64,000 bases of DNA, taken from Acheta domesticus (taxonomy: Eukaryota > Arthropoda > Insecta > Orthoptera > Gryllidae). Under the pieces are notes generated by a model. That model had not been told where the DNA came from. It saw nothing but the letters and a program-made list of their open reading frames with translations, and ran no database searches. The stretch lies in contig JAHLJT010004567.1 of NCBI GenBank assembly GCA_031308135.1, forward strand, positions 132,345,060-132,409,059. The letters are read 5' to 3'. Within the stretch, counting starts at the first letter, position 1, and each line of letters starts with the position of its first letter. A program made the translations under genes and the position numbers. This document shows, piece after piece, positions 46,200 through 57,235 of the stretch.

Positions 46200-48100
46200 A
46201 TTTTTTGAAGAACAAAAAATGTTTAGTGATAAGAAGGAGACAAGATTACGGGCGGACAAGCTTGAGAGAGGGTGCGTGAAAGCATGACGGAGGCCAAATG
46301 ATGACAACGCTGAGGCAAAATGGCGCCGGGAGCAGCGGTGAAACATGGGTGTGAGTAACAGCGGGGTTGAACCAGTACGGGACGGAGGCAGAATAAGTTT
46401 AGTGGTGGGTGCAAGATGCTGAAATAAATCGCGAAAGCGCAGCAGCATCGCAGGGAAACTACGGGGTAGAGTCGTAAGTGAAGGCGGGGGCGGTTACGGG
46501 ATCATGAAGTATGGTAGTAAGGGGGAGAGCGGTGACTGAGTGTTGAGAAAGCGAAAGCGAGAAAGGCACATAAGATGGTGGGCATGGGATGGGAGGTGGA
46601 TAGACAGGAGAAGGGGGTGGACGGACCGGAGTAGGGTGCAAACAAAATTTAGCAAGATGAATTCAGGGAGAGAAGAGAGAATAAACCAGAGGTGGGGTTG
46701 AAAAAATGTTGCAATGAATTGGAATGTGCAAGGAGCTTCGCAGTAAAATTAAGGGGAGAACCCGTGAATGATGGCAGTGAATGTGGAAGCATTAAGGAGG
46801 CATACGTATGGTAGGATGGAAGAGGGCGGTACGTATACGTAAGCATACGTATGGTAGGATCGAGGAAGGCGAGAAAGCTTGAGGATAGCGGAGAGAGAAA
46901 TACCCGAATGGAGAAGAGTCCAGATAAAATATAGCGTGGTGTCGGTGGGAAGAAAAGACCGACGAAAGCGGAGGCGAAGATGAAAAACGTTGCAATGATT
47001 CGCGAAAGCGCAAGGAGCATGGAGGAAAACCAGGGGGCGGAGTCGTCAATCAGAGCAGTAAAGGACTGAAGCGCTGAAGGAAGGCGGTGATAGGGAGGTG
47101 TTGAGACAGACAGCGAAAGCAAGGAAGACGGGAAAGGACGAGGGTGGCTAAGATGAGAGTGGTAGGTCGGGGAAGGGTCCATCCATACAAAATATTGCGT
47201 GATGGCGGCACAGAGAGAGGAGAGGTGAATGCAGAGGCGGGGTGGAAACATGTTGCAGTAATTCGCGAAAGCGCAAAGAGCAACGGAGGAAAATTAGGGG
47301 GCGGAGTCGTGAATGACGGCTGTGAAGGCGGAAACAGTATGGGAGCATACGTATGGCAGGGAAAAGGAGGGCAGTGATGGAGAGGTGTAGAGAACGAGAG
47401 CAAAATTGGGGAAGGTAGGAAACGAGGAGTGTGGTCGGACGGGGAGGGATCTAGTCAAAAACGTAGCGTAGTGGTGGAGGTGAGAGAGGAGAGGCAAACG
47501 CAGAGGCGGAGATAAGAAACGATGCGATTAATTACGAAAGCGCAAGCAACATCGGAGGTTGTAAGAAGGCAGAGGGGGTTGCGGGAGCATAAGTTTGGTA
47601 GTATGGAGGAGAGCGGTGACGAGAACGGGAGCAAAAGCAAGTAAGGCCAGACAGGACGAGGATTGGCGGACGGGGAGGGGGCAGACAAACATAGTGGTGT
47701 GGCGGCGGGGATAGAGGAGAGGCGAATGCAGAGGCGGAATGGAAAAATGTTGGAATGATTCGCGAAAGCTCAAAGAGCAACGGAAGAAAATTAGGGGGCG
47801 GAGTCGTGAATGAAGGCTGAAACAGTACGGGAGCATACGTATGGCAGGAAAGAGGAGGACGGTGATGGAGAGGTGTAGAGAACATTAGTAAAAGTGGGAA
47901 GGAGGGAAAAAAAGGAAGATGAGAAACGAGGAGAGTGGCCGGACGGGGAGGGGTCTGGTCCAAACGTATCTTGGAGGCAGCGGGGAGAGAGGAGGGGCGA
48001 ATGCAGAGGCGGGGGTGGAGGGGTCGCATAGCCGAGAGGGCAACGGTGGGAAACGAGGAGGCGAGGCAACGAGCGCCCGGGGACATTTCCTCCGGGCAAT
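46200..48100. repeat. Tandem array of ~230-282-bp units (about seven)
   Basis: The marker TTGCAATGATTCGCGAAAGC, or variants, recurs near 46,428, 46,710, 46,992, 47,258, 47,530, 47,758 and, very degenerate, 48,025. Each is followed by GGAGGAAAATTAGGGGGCGG and GTCGTGAATGA-like sequence, then GGAGCATACGTATGG, then GAGAGGAGAGGCGAATGCAG. The plus strand is purine-biased. The many overlapping Pro/Leu/Ser-rich minus-strand ORFs (for example 46,649-47,251) repeat the same peptide words because the DNA is repeated. Confidence 0.75.
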
Positions 48101-48169
48101 TCGTGTTTCCGCGCGGCTGAGCATGGGCCGAGAGCAGGGATTGCGGAGCGCCGGAACAAAAGACACCAC

Positions 48170-50651
48170 GCGACCTAGTTACGCCTCGCGCGATCTCTGG
48201 AGGCCTTTTAGGAGATCTATTTGTTTTTTGAGCTTCTTCATGACCTTCTTGAGCAAACCATTTTCGTAATTCCTACTATTCGAATGAAGATTTTTAATCT
48301 TTAATGTAATTATAATAAGAAATTCTTAGCACACAATTATCAAGCACGCCAGTGTGTACGTTTACCGATGGAAAAGGTTTCAGCTTCAAAATAATATTAA
48401 AGAGATGACGTTTTCATGAAGAAATTATTTCATATTCTTGAAACAAAATTAATCCCTGTAATCAGTTGTAATAAATAATGTGTGTAGAAGTTAAGTCGTG
48501 GAAAGTATGAATTGATAAACAAAATATAATGATCAATATTAAAAAGTATTGTTATTCATATTATTAATATTATATTGTATTTGTGAATACTATGTGAATA
48601 AATATTAATTTAAAAATCAATCAGTTAAACATTTTTAGAAATACTCACATCAGATGTATACACTTATAGTTTATGGAATTCTGTTGTCTTAATCTCGTTT
48701 TATCACTATGATAAAATGCCTGAAAAACGTCATTTGACATTTATTATAACACTATTTGTTTACACAAAATTTCTTCTATTCATTTCACTCTCATCCATAC
48801 ATCACATTTTTTTAAAATATAGCCCCAATAAGACAAAATTAACATTGAAAGATTGACATAAATTCCTATTCACAAGTCATTTCAACATATATTTATTTAC
48901 TATGCATTTTAATACAAAACTCAACATTCAACGATGCGATTCGAATGATACGATGAGTTTGAATAAATAAACATAAATATTAATTCTCGGAAATTCTATG
49001 AGTATTTTGAAATCAAAAAACAATTTTTCAGAAGTTCAATATTATTTCTAGTATAAACCTAACTTATGGAAAATAATCAAACGATCGCTTGAATAGAATT
49101 TTCTGAATGAACATTCAGCAGTAACTCCTAAACAGCATATAGCTGCTGAAAGCACAAAAAACCAATAACAGAGACACCAATATGTGATAATGATAACATT
49201 GAAGAAGAAAAAGAAGAAAGGTAAACAATGATTATGATAAGGGGACAGAAATGTGAAGAATGGGTCTAGAGGACCATATAAAGTGTGACGCGGATATGTT
49301 AATTTCACTAATTTAGTTTCATTTTGTCAATCCTGTACAGATAAAAATTACATACACAAGGTATAACCGCCTTATGTTCCCGTTATTTATACCATTCGTA
49401 TTAGTGTTGAAAACAATTAAGAAAAACAGTACCACGATTTTCAACCAAAGAATTTAACTTTCGATATTTTTTTGTTACAATTCTCTATGAATTATACCAG
49501 GTCATCGACCCACGTATGTGATCGAATATGATAAGCAGATTTTTCCAATTCCTCGTAAGACGGATATCGCTCTGTCAGCCTTGTCCAATGCAAAACTGCA
49601 AGGAAATGGTTGTATTTCCTTTGAACAGTTCATTTCTTCCCATTTATTGTTACTATCACTCATTCTCAATCTAATCAGCTCCATATTCGAACATTCTCGA
49701 GTTCCCATGATGTAGCAGGCGCTTCTCTTTTAAAATTCACTCGGCCTGGCCTCCGGAACCTCTCTTCTGCCCTCACGCTTTGCATTTCCTTTCATTCAAT
49801 AAAATTGAACGTACTGAAGGGAACCCTGAATACTTACAAAGCGTGGCAATGACAGCAAGAAAGCATAGTGTTATGTGGATGAAGACGACAAAAATGAAGA
49901 TGAGGGCGAGAACCGAACGGGCTTCTGGTACTTATTTTTTAGCAAACACAATATGAGTAGCACATAAGCAAGACTTTTTGCAGGACTTTCATTTATAACA
50001 TGTCATCACGATATTTAGTAGAATAGATAATTGAAGAAATGAGAAGACAATAAAGGATAAAAATAAATTAAAACAAATGTCTTAGTTTTTAAAATATTTT
50101 TGTTTCGAAAGATGAAGTTAGATGAAATTGTATCGTGGATTGTTCAACACTATAAAAGAGCTAATATGATTTTGAAGTTAGAGTATGTTTCGAAGTACAT
50201 GTATGTTCTGAAACCATCATGTAATAAGAATGAACATAAATCATTATAAACTGTTGAATTAACTGTGTCAGTCTTATAGTAACAAGTGTATTAGATGGAA
50301 ATATAATGTATGAAAACCTCTGGGCAATAACATGATATGCCACTATAAGTAAGGTTTGAGAAAAAGGAAAGTAAAGGTTTACATATTGAATTCTATACAT
50401 TGGAATAAAGAACATTAATTTATGGATTACATTACCATCTCCCGGCGAATCTTTGAAATAAAATCCCAACATCTTAGATACATCTACAGGGCAACGAAAT
50501 ACACTAATATCTCAATTTCTTCAGAAATTTGGCATATCACTTTATTGCTCAAAGATCTTTATGTCATAAATGACGTCAATTTTTGTTTAATAGATTATCT
50601 CACGGTCGCGTAGTGGGCAAAGACCTGATATAACTGGTGTCTTCTCCTGTG
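48170..50651. other. AT-rich intergenic, nothing recognised
   Basis: Low-complexity AT-rich DNA. This is the target region of the young LTR element. No gene recognised. Confidence 0.45.
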
Positions 50652-50655
50652 ACAT
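50652..50655. repeat. Target-site duplication ACAT, left
   Basis: ACAT directly precedes the 5' LTR and recurs directly after the 3' LTR (56,671-56,674). Confidence 0.8.
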
Positions 50656-52270
50656 TGTAGCGATCCTGAGCTCGCTCAGTCACTATTTGGCGATAAGAAA
50701 GACCTTGTCTGCGTGCTTCGCCGCACGATTACGTAACCCGTCGCCTTATCAGCGGTCGCTGATAAGGGTGGCGGGGGGAAGACAGTTGTTCCCTCCCCTA
50801 CGCGGAAAAGAAGGGGTTGTAACGGCGGTGTCTGGAAAGTGCGCAGAATGTTTCGAGAAGCGGCAGCGTGAGGTAGCAGCGTGAATTTGGAAGCTGATGG
50901 TGTGGGGCCGCGAGCTCCAGTTAGCGAGAAAGAGGTTTGGCCCAGTGGTGGCTAAATTCACACCGCAGATGCGCGTTCGACGAAGGCATCTGGTCTTGCA
51001 GTAAGACGTGGTTACAGAGAGAACCCGTGCTTAGGCCCAGGACAGAGCGTCGGCAGCCGCATTAGTTCCCTGTGAGTTGTGCGCTGGTGGCGAACGCCAC
51101 GGTCACCGAAATAAGGTCGGTGTTAAAGACAAAACAATTTTGTATGTGATACTATAAAAAGTAGTGAGAATTTGGAAGCAATTGACTGTAGAATGCAGGT
51201 TGAAGTGTTGTTCCTGTAGTTCACCGTCAGATTGTTTAATATTCTTTTGGCCATTAACACTCTTGCATAATGTATGATATACCCGACCATTGGTATTTCC
51301 ATAATCATTGTGGACTATTTTCAAAAGATATTTGAAGTAGTGTGTCTTTCTAAGGGGAGAACATCACTTATTTATGATAGAATCTTGTCATGTTAATACA
51401 CTACAAGTGCAGTTTCTGTCTTTAAATCAAAAAGAACATTTTGATGATAGTGTAAAATCCTAATCAAGTTAGAAACAATTTGGGTTATTTATGAACAATT
51501 AAAAGGTTATAAAAGTATATTTGCTATGAACTGTTGAATTTAAGTGAACTTAAATATCTTGAAATATTTATTGAAATTTGGATGCCTGTTGAGTAAAAAT
51601 ACAACATTTTTTTTTAATTTCAACCAAAGGTGTAGGTTGTAATAAATGTTTCACATTTATGGTGTAAACACACATGTTTAGTTTTTTTTTTCAATTTCTT
51701 TTGAATATTCTGTGTTTTCAAAACTATGTTTATTCATCTTAATTGTACACAACATATGTCTTTGTAATTGAAGTGAATTGTTTTGCAAGAAACTACTATG
51801 TATGCTAATGCAGTGTATGTTGAGGAAGGGTTAATTGCAATTTTTGTAAACAGAAAGTGCTGAGGCATTTTGTCATCCGAAATGCCTGTGCTCTACCCTC
51901 TGATGTACTATTATGTGTACTCATCTCCCCAGAGATATCTTTGATTCAATTTGTTGGATTTCAATTTATTTTTGTCACAGAAGATGTTGCTGTGATGCTA
52001 GTTTGTGCCAACTTTGAAATTCATAATTTCTGCAGTTGATTTTTCCTCAAAAAGTTTTTTTTTTACGCTGTTCAGTGTTGTATTTTTCTTTGTTCATTTG
52101 TTTATCTGTGCATGTTAGGTAATTTTGCAATTTGTGTTTCTTTTTTTTTTGAGATTCAATTATATTAATGTTTGTGGCTTTCAACTTTGTGTTTTTTTTT
52201 TTTCAAAATTTCAACAAGAGCCAAATTACCCACGAAATTTCCCCACGGCCGACCTATACGAACGGTCACA
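50656..52270 (+). repeat. 5' LTR of element 2
   Basis: Starts TGTAGCGATCCTGAG and ends CGAACGGTCACA, 1,615 bp. A TATAAAAA box lies at 51,153-51,160 and AATAAA at 51,641-51,646. The first 480 bp are GC-richer than the rest. It differs from the 3' LTR by two T residues in the run near 52,192 (12 versus 10). Confidence 0.92.
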
Positions 52271-52274
52271 TAAA

Positions 52275-52292
52275 TGGCGCCCAACTGGCTGG
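52275..52292 (+). other. Primer-binding site, tRNA-Lys type
   Basis: TGGCGCCCAACTGG starts four bases after the 5' LTR end. TGGCGCCCAAC is the complement of the CCA-containing 3' end typical of tRNA-Lys, the primer of several gypsy-type and retroviral groups. Confidence 0.75.
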
Positions 52293-52512
52293 CTTGAAAT
52301 TTTGAGAAATTTACACTATAGCCAAAGCTATTGGTGGTTCCAGCAGTGTTTTTTTAGTATCTTTGATGTTTGACAAGGTTGTGTTGTGTTGTGTTTGTTA
52401 AAGGTATGCATTTCTATAGATATTGTAGGTGGTAAAATACTCACTGAATAGTTAATATTAATTTTTTGTCAATTTGAACTCAAATTAAGACTGGTTCATT
52501 TTGTTAGATAAA

Positions 52513-54337
52513 ATGGCTGATAAATACAACAAAGCTAGGGATTTGGGAGATCTTTCTTCAAATGAGGATGATGGGGAGACTACAGTCAGGGAAATAGTTC
52601 AACAGGTAGAATCACCGGTTGCTACCGAAGAATATGCTACTCTTGGTACGTCGGGAACTGAATCTGCGTCTCCTCAAGATCCAACGACATCAGAAATTGA
52701 CATTGACAGGGCGAATAATATGATGATAAGATTAATGTCGCAGTTTATGATTCAGATAGATGAGAAACTTAGATCCTCGAATTCGGAATTAAAAGACAGT
52801 TTATCTTCACAATTAAATGATAAATTAGCTGAACAGTCCTGTCAATTAAATGATAAATTAGCGGATCAATCTAATCAATTAAAAGACAGTTTATCTTCTC
52901 AATTAAATGATAAATTAGCTGAACAGTCCTGTCAATTAAATGATAAATTAGCTGAACAGTCCTGTCAATTAAATGATAAATTAGCTGAACAGTCCTGTCA
53001 ATTAAATGATAAATTAGCGGATCAATCTAATCAATTAAAAGACAGTTTATCCGCTCAGTTAAATGAAAAATTTGCGGAACAATCTACTCAGTTGGAAGAT
53101 AGATTAACTGCTAGTTTTAATGCAAGGACTAGTTCACTTAGAACAAGCCATAATAGAAAAGACTTCGCAACTTTCATTAGAAACAAAACAACTATCTGAA
53201 AATATAGTACAGATGGAAAAGAATTTTCAAGATAGGACGGAACAGTTGTCAAGAGATCTTTCAGACAAAACTTCACAATTGGAACAAAAGTTAACCGATA
53301 CGACCTCTCAAATTAGAACTGAATTAGAAGAAAAGCTGGAGGAACAGATGTTACGTTTGAATATTAATTTTGAAACAAAAGTTGATAAGGTCAAAACAGA
53401 AGTCGACAAAAACGTTTCTGTTATAAGGGCAGAAATAGTAGACAACGAGCACAAAATTTTGTCGCAATTAGACTCAAGGAAACGGGAATTAGAAGCTAAG
53501 GTAAACGACCTCCAAGAGAAGATTGATGGTTTACCTGCGGGCCCTATGACTACACATCCTATGATGGTTAGCTTACCGCAAGGTTTAACTTTTGGAGCCC
53601 ATGGGAAGGAGAACCCCTGCGCATTCATAAAGGCAGTAGAAAATTTTTTTACATTGTATAATCTGCCTGAAAGCAAGAAAGTCAGATTGGTTTATCAGAT
53701 GCTAGTGAGTAATGCGAAAATTTGGGCGGACACTCTGGATCCATTACCGACTTCAATGGAGGGATTTAAAGAAAAGTTCTTCATGAGGTACTGGAATCAC
53801 GAAACCCAGGTTAATTTTCGGTTGAAGCTTATGTGTAGTACCTGGAAAAAAGGTCAGAGCATGCAAGACTACGCTACGGAAAAGCTAGCAGGCTTCAGAT
53901 TATGCTCTCCCACGATTCCAGAAAGTGAAACCGTTTGCCTTATAATTAGACATTTTCCAATAGGCATTCAGAATTTGCTAAAAAGTCAACTGCCCATGAC
54001 AGCAGAAAAGTTAGTGACGCAGTTAGGTCTGTATGATGCAACTTATGAGATGTCGGGTAAGCAGGATACAACAAAACCGACAAGCATTTCATCAGCAGCC
54101 ATCATACAAACTTCTGGCACTAATATGGAAAATGGAAATGTAAAGAAAAAGGGAAAGAAACACGAGATATCAGGAGATCGTGAAGACACTTCTACTCCGT
54201 CGAAAGTTGCTAAATCGGCTTATTATCAACCTGAAGCAGCTGCACAACTGTACAACGCAGAAAAGGGAAAGCAGAAAATGGGCAAGGATAATCCAACACC
54301 ATCTACTTCAAAAGATCCTGGACGAGGGTTAAACTAA
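52513..54337 (+). CDS. gag: gag, element 2 (coiled coil plus capsid domain; one frameshift)
   Basis: Gag builds the intracellular particle. ATG at 52,513 (MADKYNKARDLGD) opens a frame with an acidic N terminus, then a coiled-coil region made of 11-residue repeats QLNDKLAEQSC. Around 53,115-53,150 the coding frame moves to the next frame, which stays open from before 53,120 to the TAA at 54,335-54,337. It continues the coiled coil (DRTEQLSRDLSDKTSQLEQK) and then the capsid-like gag domain (LPQGLTFGAHGKENPCAF, KVRLVYQMLVSNAKIWADT, TWKKGQSMQDYATEKLAGFR). The tail is Lys/Ser/Pro-rich with no CCHC knuckle. The frameshift is either a mutation or an assembly error; its sequence offers no clear slippery site. 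The nearest relative in this window is the gag of element 1. Confidence 0.85.
52810..53105 (+). repeat. 33-bp minisatellite inside gag
   Basis: Near-perfect 33-bp units (CAATTAAATGATAAATTAGC plus GAACAGTCCTGT), each encoding QLNDKLAEQSC, alternate with QLKDSLSS and ADQSN variants. The heptad-like spacing of Leu residues makes each unit about 1.5 turns of coiled-coil repeat. Confidence 0.85.
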
Positions 54338-55062
54338 TGAGGTTTGTCTCGTGTGGTCACCCCGAAACAAACCAAGAAATCAAGGAAGTAGAAGAGGTGA
54401 CAATACAGTCTGTGACGTGTTTGCAACCATACTCAGAATCTGAAAGGATGCCGTTTACCAGTGTCAACGCAACCAGACGTAGGTGCCCGATGATCAACAT
54501 AATATGCGAAGGAAAAGAAATCTCAGCATTGGTTGATACAGGGTGCACATGCTCTGTGATTGTAGAAGATCTGTTAAATGAAATCTCTAAATTGAATCCG
54601 AATATACCGCAACTCCCTATGCACAAATCATATATTGTTGGAGCGAACAAAAAGAGGTCGCGTCCAATATCTCGACAGGTCCTATTGCAGTTGACAATTG
54701 GCCTAAAGATGTATGATGTTGTCTGCATAGTAGCAAAGGAATTGCTGTATCCACTCATATTAGGGATGGATTTTCTGCACGACTACGGAGTGGTGATTGA
54801 CCTATCTAGGAATGCTATACAATTCCCGTTGGACAACACTGTAAACTGTAATCCAGAAGACGACGAGCAGTGCACGGATCTTCACATCAACTGTGTTACT
54901 TCTACTAACTTATTAACATCCATTGAAGATACGATTAACAAAAATGAAGAAAAAAACCATCAGCAAGGAAGAAGGGCGTTGAATTTCAAGATTATTTTTT
55001 CTTACCATTTCAAGACGTTGATGATGCGAAAAAAAAATCTTATTCATTGGGGGGCTATGTAG
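54337..55062 (+). CDS. pro: Retropepsin-type protease ORF, element 2, pol-truncated
   Basis: Aspartic protease of the retroelement, needed to process gag. ATG at 54,337 overlaps the gag stop by one base (TAATG). The 241-codon ORF holds CPMINIICEGKEISALVDTG, with the catalytic Asp in LVDTG near residue 67, and the C-terminal protease motif PLILGMDFLHDY near residue 145. It aligns with element 1's ELILGVDFL. Residues after about 200 (from KNHQQGRRALNF) look like sequence normally found after integrase, so an internal deletion of RT, RNase H and integrase has fused the protease region to the 3' end. The ORF ends at TAG 55,060-55,062, five bases inside the 3' LTR. An element with this ORF set could make particles but not cDNA or integration products by itself. 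Confidence 0.85.
   Translation: MRFVSCGHPETNQEIKEVEEVTIQSVTCLQPYSESERMPFTSVNATRRRCPMINIICEGKEISALVDTGCTCSVIVEDLLNEISKLNPNIPQLPMHKSYIVGANKKRSRPISRQVLLQLTIGLKMYDVVCIVAKELLYPLILGMDFLHDYGVVIDLSRNAIQFPLDNTVNCNPEDDEQCTDLHINCVTSTNLLTSIEDTINKNEEKNHQQGRRALNFKIIFSYHFKTLMMRKKNLIHWGAM
55046..55057 (+). other. Polypurine tract, element 2
   Basis: ATTGGGGGGCTA lies directly before the 3' LTR start TGTAGCG. The G6 run is the primer for plus-strand DNA synthesis in such elements. Confidence 0.7.
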
Positions 55063-56670
55063 CGATCCTGAGCTCGCTCAGTCACTATTTGGCGATAAGA
55101 AAGACCTTGTCTGCGTGCTTCGCCGCACGATTACGTAACCCGTCGCCTTATCAGCGGTCGCTGATAAGGGTGGCGGGGGGAAGACAGTTGTTCCCTCCCC
55201 TACGCGGAAAAGAAGGGGTTGTAACGGCGGTGTCTGGAAAGTGCGCAGAATGTTTCGAGAAGCGGCAGCGTGAGGTAGCAGCGTGAATTTGGAAGCTGAT
55301 GGTGTGGGGCCGCGAGCTCCAGTTAGCGAGAAAGAGGTTTGGCCCAGTGGTGGCTAAATTCACACCGCAGATGCGCGTTCGACGAAGGCATCTGGTCTTG
55401 CAGTAAGACGTGGTTACAGAGAGAACCCGTGCTTAGGCCCAGGACAGAGCGTCGGCAGCCGCATTAGTTCCCTGTGAGTTGTGCGCTGGTGGCGAACGCC
55501 ACGGTCACCGAAATAAGGTCGGTGTTAAAGACAAAACAATTTTGTATGTGATACTATAAAAAGTAGTGAGAATTTGGAAGCAATTGACTGTAGAATGCAG
55601 GTTGAAGTGTTGTTCCTGTAGTTCACCGTCAGATTGTTTAATATTCTTTTGGCCATTAACACTCTTGCATAATGTATGATATACCCGACCATTGGTATTT
55701 CCATAATCATTGTGGACTATTTTCAAAAGATATTTGAAGTAGTGTGTCTTTCTAAGGGGAGAACATCACTTATTTATGATAGAATCTTGTCATGTTAATA
55801 CACTACAAGTGCAGTTTCTGTCTTTAAATCAAAAAGAACATTTTGATGATAGTGTAAAATCCTAATCAAGTTAGAAACAATTTGGGTTATTTATGAACAA
55901 TTAAAAGGTTATAAAAGTATATTTGCTATGAACTGTTGAATTTAAGTGAACTTAAATATCTTGAAATATTTATTGAAATTTGGATGCCTGTTGAGTAAAA
56001 ATACAACATTTTTTTTTAATTTCAACCAAAGGTGTAGGTTGTAATAAATGTTTCACATTTATGGTGTAAACACACATGTTTAGTTTTTTTTTTCAATTTC
56101 TTTTGAATATTCTGTGTTTTCAAAACTATGTTTATTCATCTTAATTGTACACAACATATGTCTTTGTAATTGAAGTGAATTGTTTTGCAAGAAACTACTA
56201 TGTATGCTAATGCAGTGTATGTTGAGGAAGGGTTAATTGCAATTTTTGTAAACAGAAAGTGCTGAGGCATTTTGTCATCCGAAATGCCTGTGCTCTACCC
56301 TCTGATGTACTATTATGTGTACTCATCTCCCCAGAGATATCTTTGATTCAATTTGTTGGATTTCAATTTATTTTTGTCACAGAAGATGTTGCTGTGATGC
56401 TAGTTTGTGCCAACTTTGAAATTCATAATTTCTGCAGTTGATTTTTCCTCAAAAAGTTTTTTTTTTACGCTGTTCAGTGTTGTATTTTTCTTTGTTCATT
56501 TGTTTATCTGTGCATGTTAGGTAATTTTGCAATTTGTGTTTCTTTTTTTTTTGAGATTCAATTATATTAATGTTTGTGGCTTTCAACTTTGTGTTTTTTT
56601 TTTCAAAATTTCAACAAGAGCCAAATTACCCACGAAATTTCCCCACGGCCGACCTATACGAACGGTCACA
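55058..56670 (+). repeat. 3' LTR of element 2
   Basis: 1,613 bp, same termini as the 5' LTR, at a constant offset of 4,402 bp. AATAAA at 56,043-56,048. Confidence 0.92.
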
Positions 56671-56674
56671 ACAT
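56671..56674. repeat. Target-site duplication ACAT, right
   Basis: Matches 50,652-50,655. Confidence 0.8.
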
Positions 56675-57235
56675 GAGAGTGCCAGCTGAACAGAGTGGCA
56701 GTAGAAGCCATTGAACGCACGGGCGGGTCAGAAGATAGCGCTCGCAGCGCCGGCCTGTGGATGAGTGGTCGAGCGGGCGACCGGTCGTCGCTGCCGGCCG
56801 AATCTCATTAGCGGACCTTCCGCTCGCGTAATTAGGCTAACTAAACAGCGTTCGTCAACGTCAGCCGGCTCCACCCCCGGCGCTCCAGGTCGCCGCCCGT
56901 CCGCTGGCCCGCCCTCCCGCCGGCCCGTCCGCCCACTTGCCCATTCTCCCGCACGCCTGTCCGTCCTCCCATCCGCTACTCTTTAGCACGCTCTCCAGCA
57001 CGGCCGCTCACCCTCCCACTGCCCCGCCTGCTCGCCTATTCCGCAAGCCTGCAAGCACACTCACCCATTCTTCTGTGCGCCTGCCCGCCTTCCCAGTGTT
57101 CCGCCCGACCCCACGGTTCTCCCGGACGACCGCCCGTACACGCGCCCTCCCACCGTCCCGCCCAGTCACCTACTCAGCCACTCTCTCGCACGCCTGTCCC
57201 CCAATCATCTACGAAAAATCTCGCCCACTCGCCAG
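56675..57235. other. GC-rich, C-biased region
   Basis: CpG-containing, pyrimidine-biased DNA leading into the 16-bp minisatellite. No recognised gene; the 433-codon ORF starting at 56,937 is compositional. Confidence 0.4.

Larger units (their letters stand above)
50656..56670 (+). mobile_element. Young non-autonomous Ty3/gypsy-type LTR retroelement (element 2)
   Basis: Length is 6,015 bp, with LTRs of 1,615 and 1,613 bp that I find identical except for a poly-T length difference. It has a 4-bp target duplication, a tRNA-Lys-type primer-binding site, gag with a large coiled coil, a retropepsin ORF, and a G-rich polypurine tract. There is no RT, RNase H or integrase: the protease ORF runs out within about 100 bp of the 3' LTR. 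LTR identity implies a very recent insertion. Confidence 0.9.

Noticed and set aside
46649..48169. Many overlapping Pro/Leu/Ser-rich minus-strand ORFs sharing peptide words
   Set aside because: Similarity between ORFs comes from the ~270-bp tandem array in pyrimidine-rich orientation; frames change between units.
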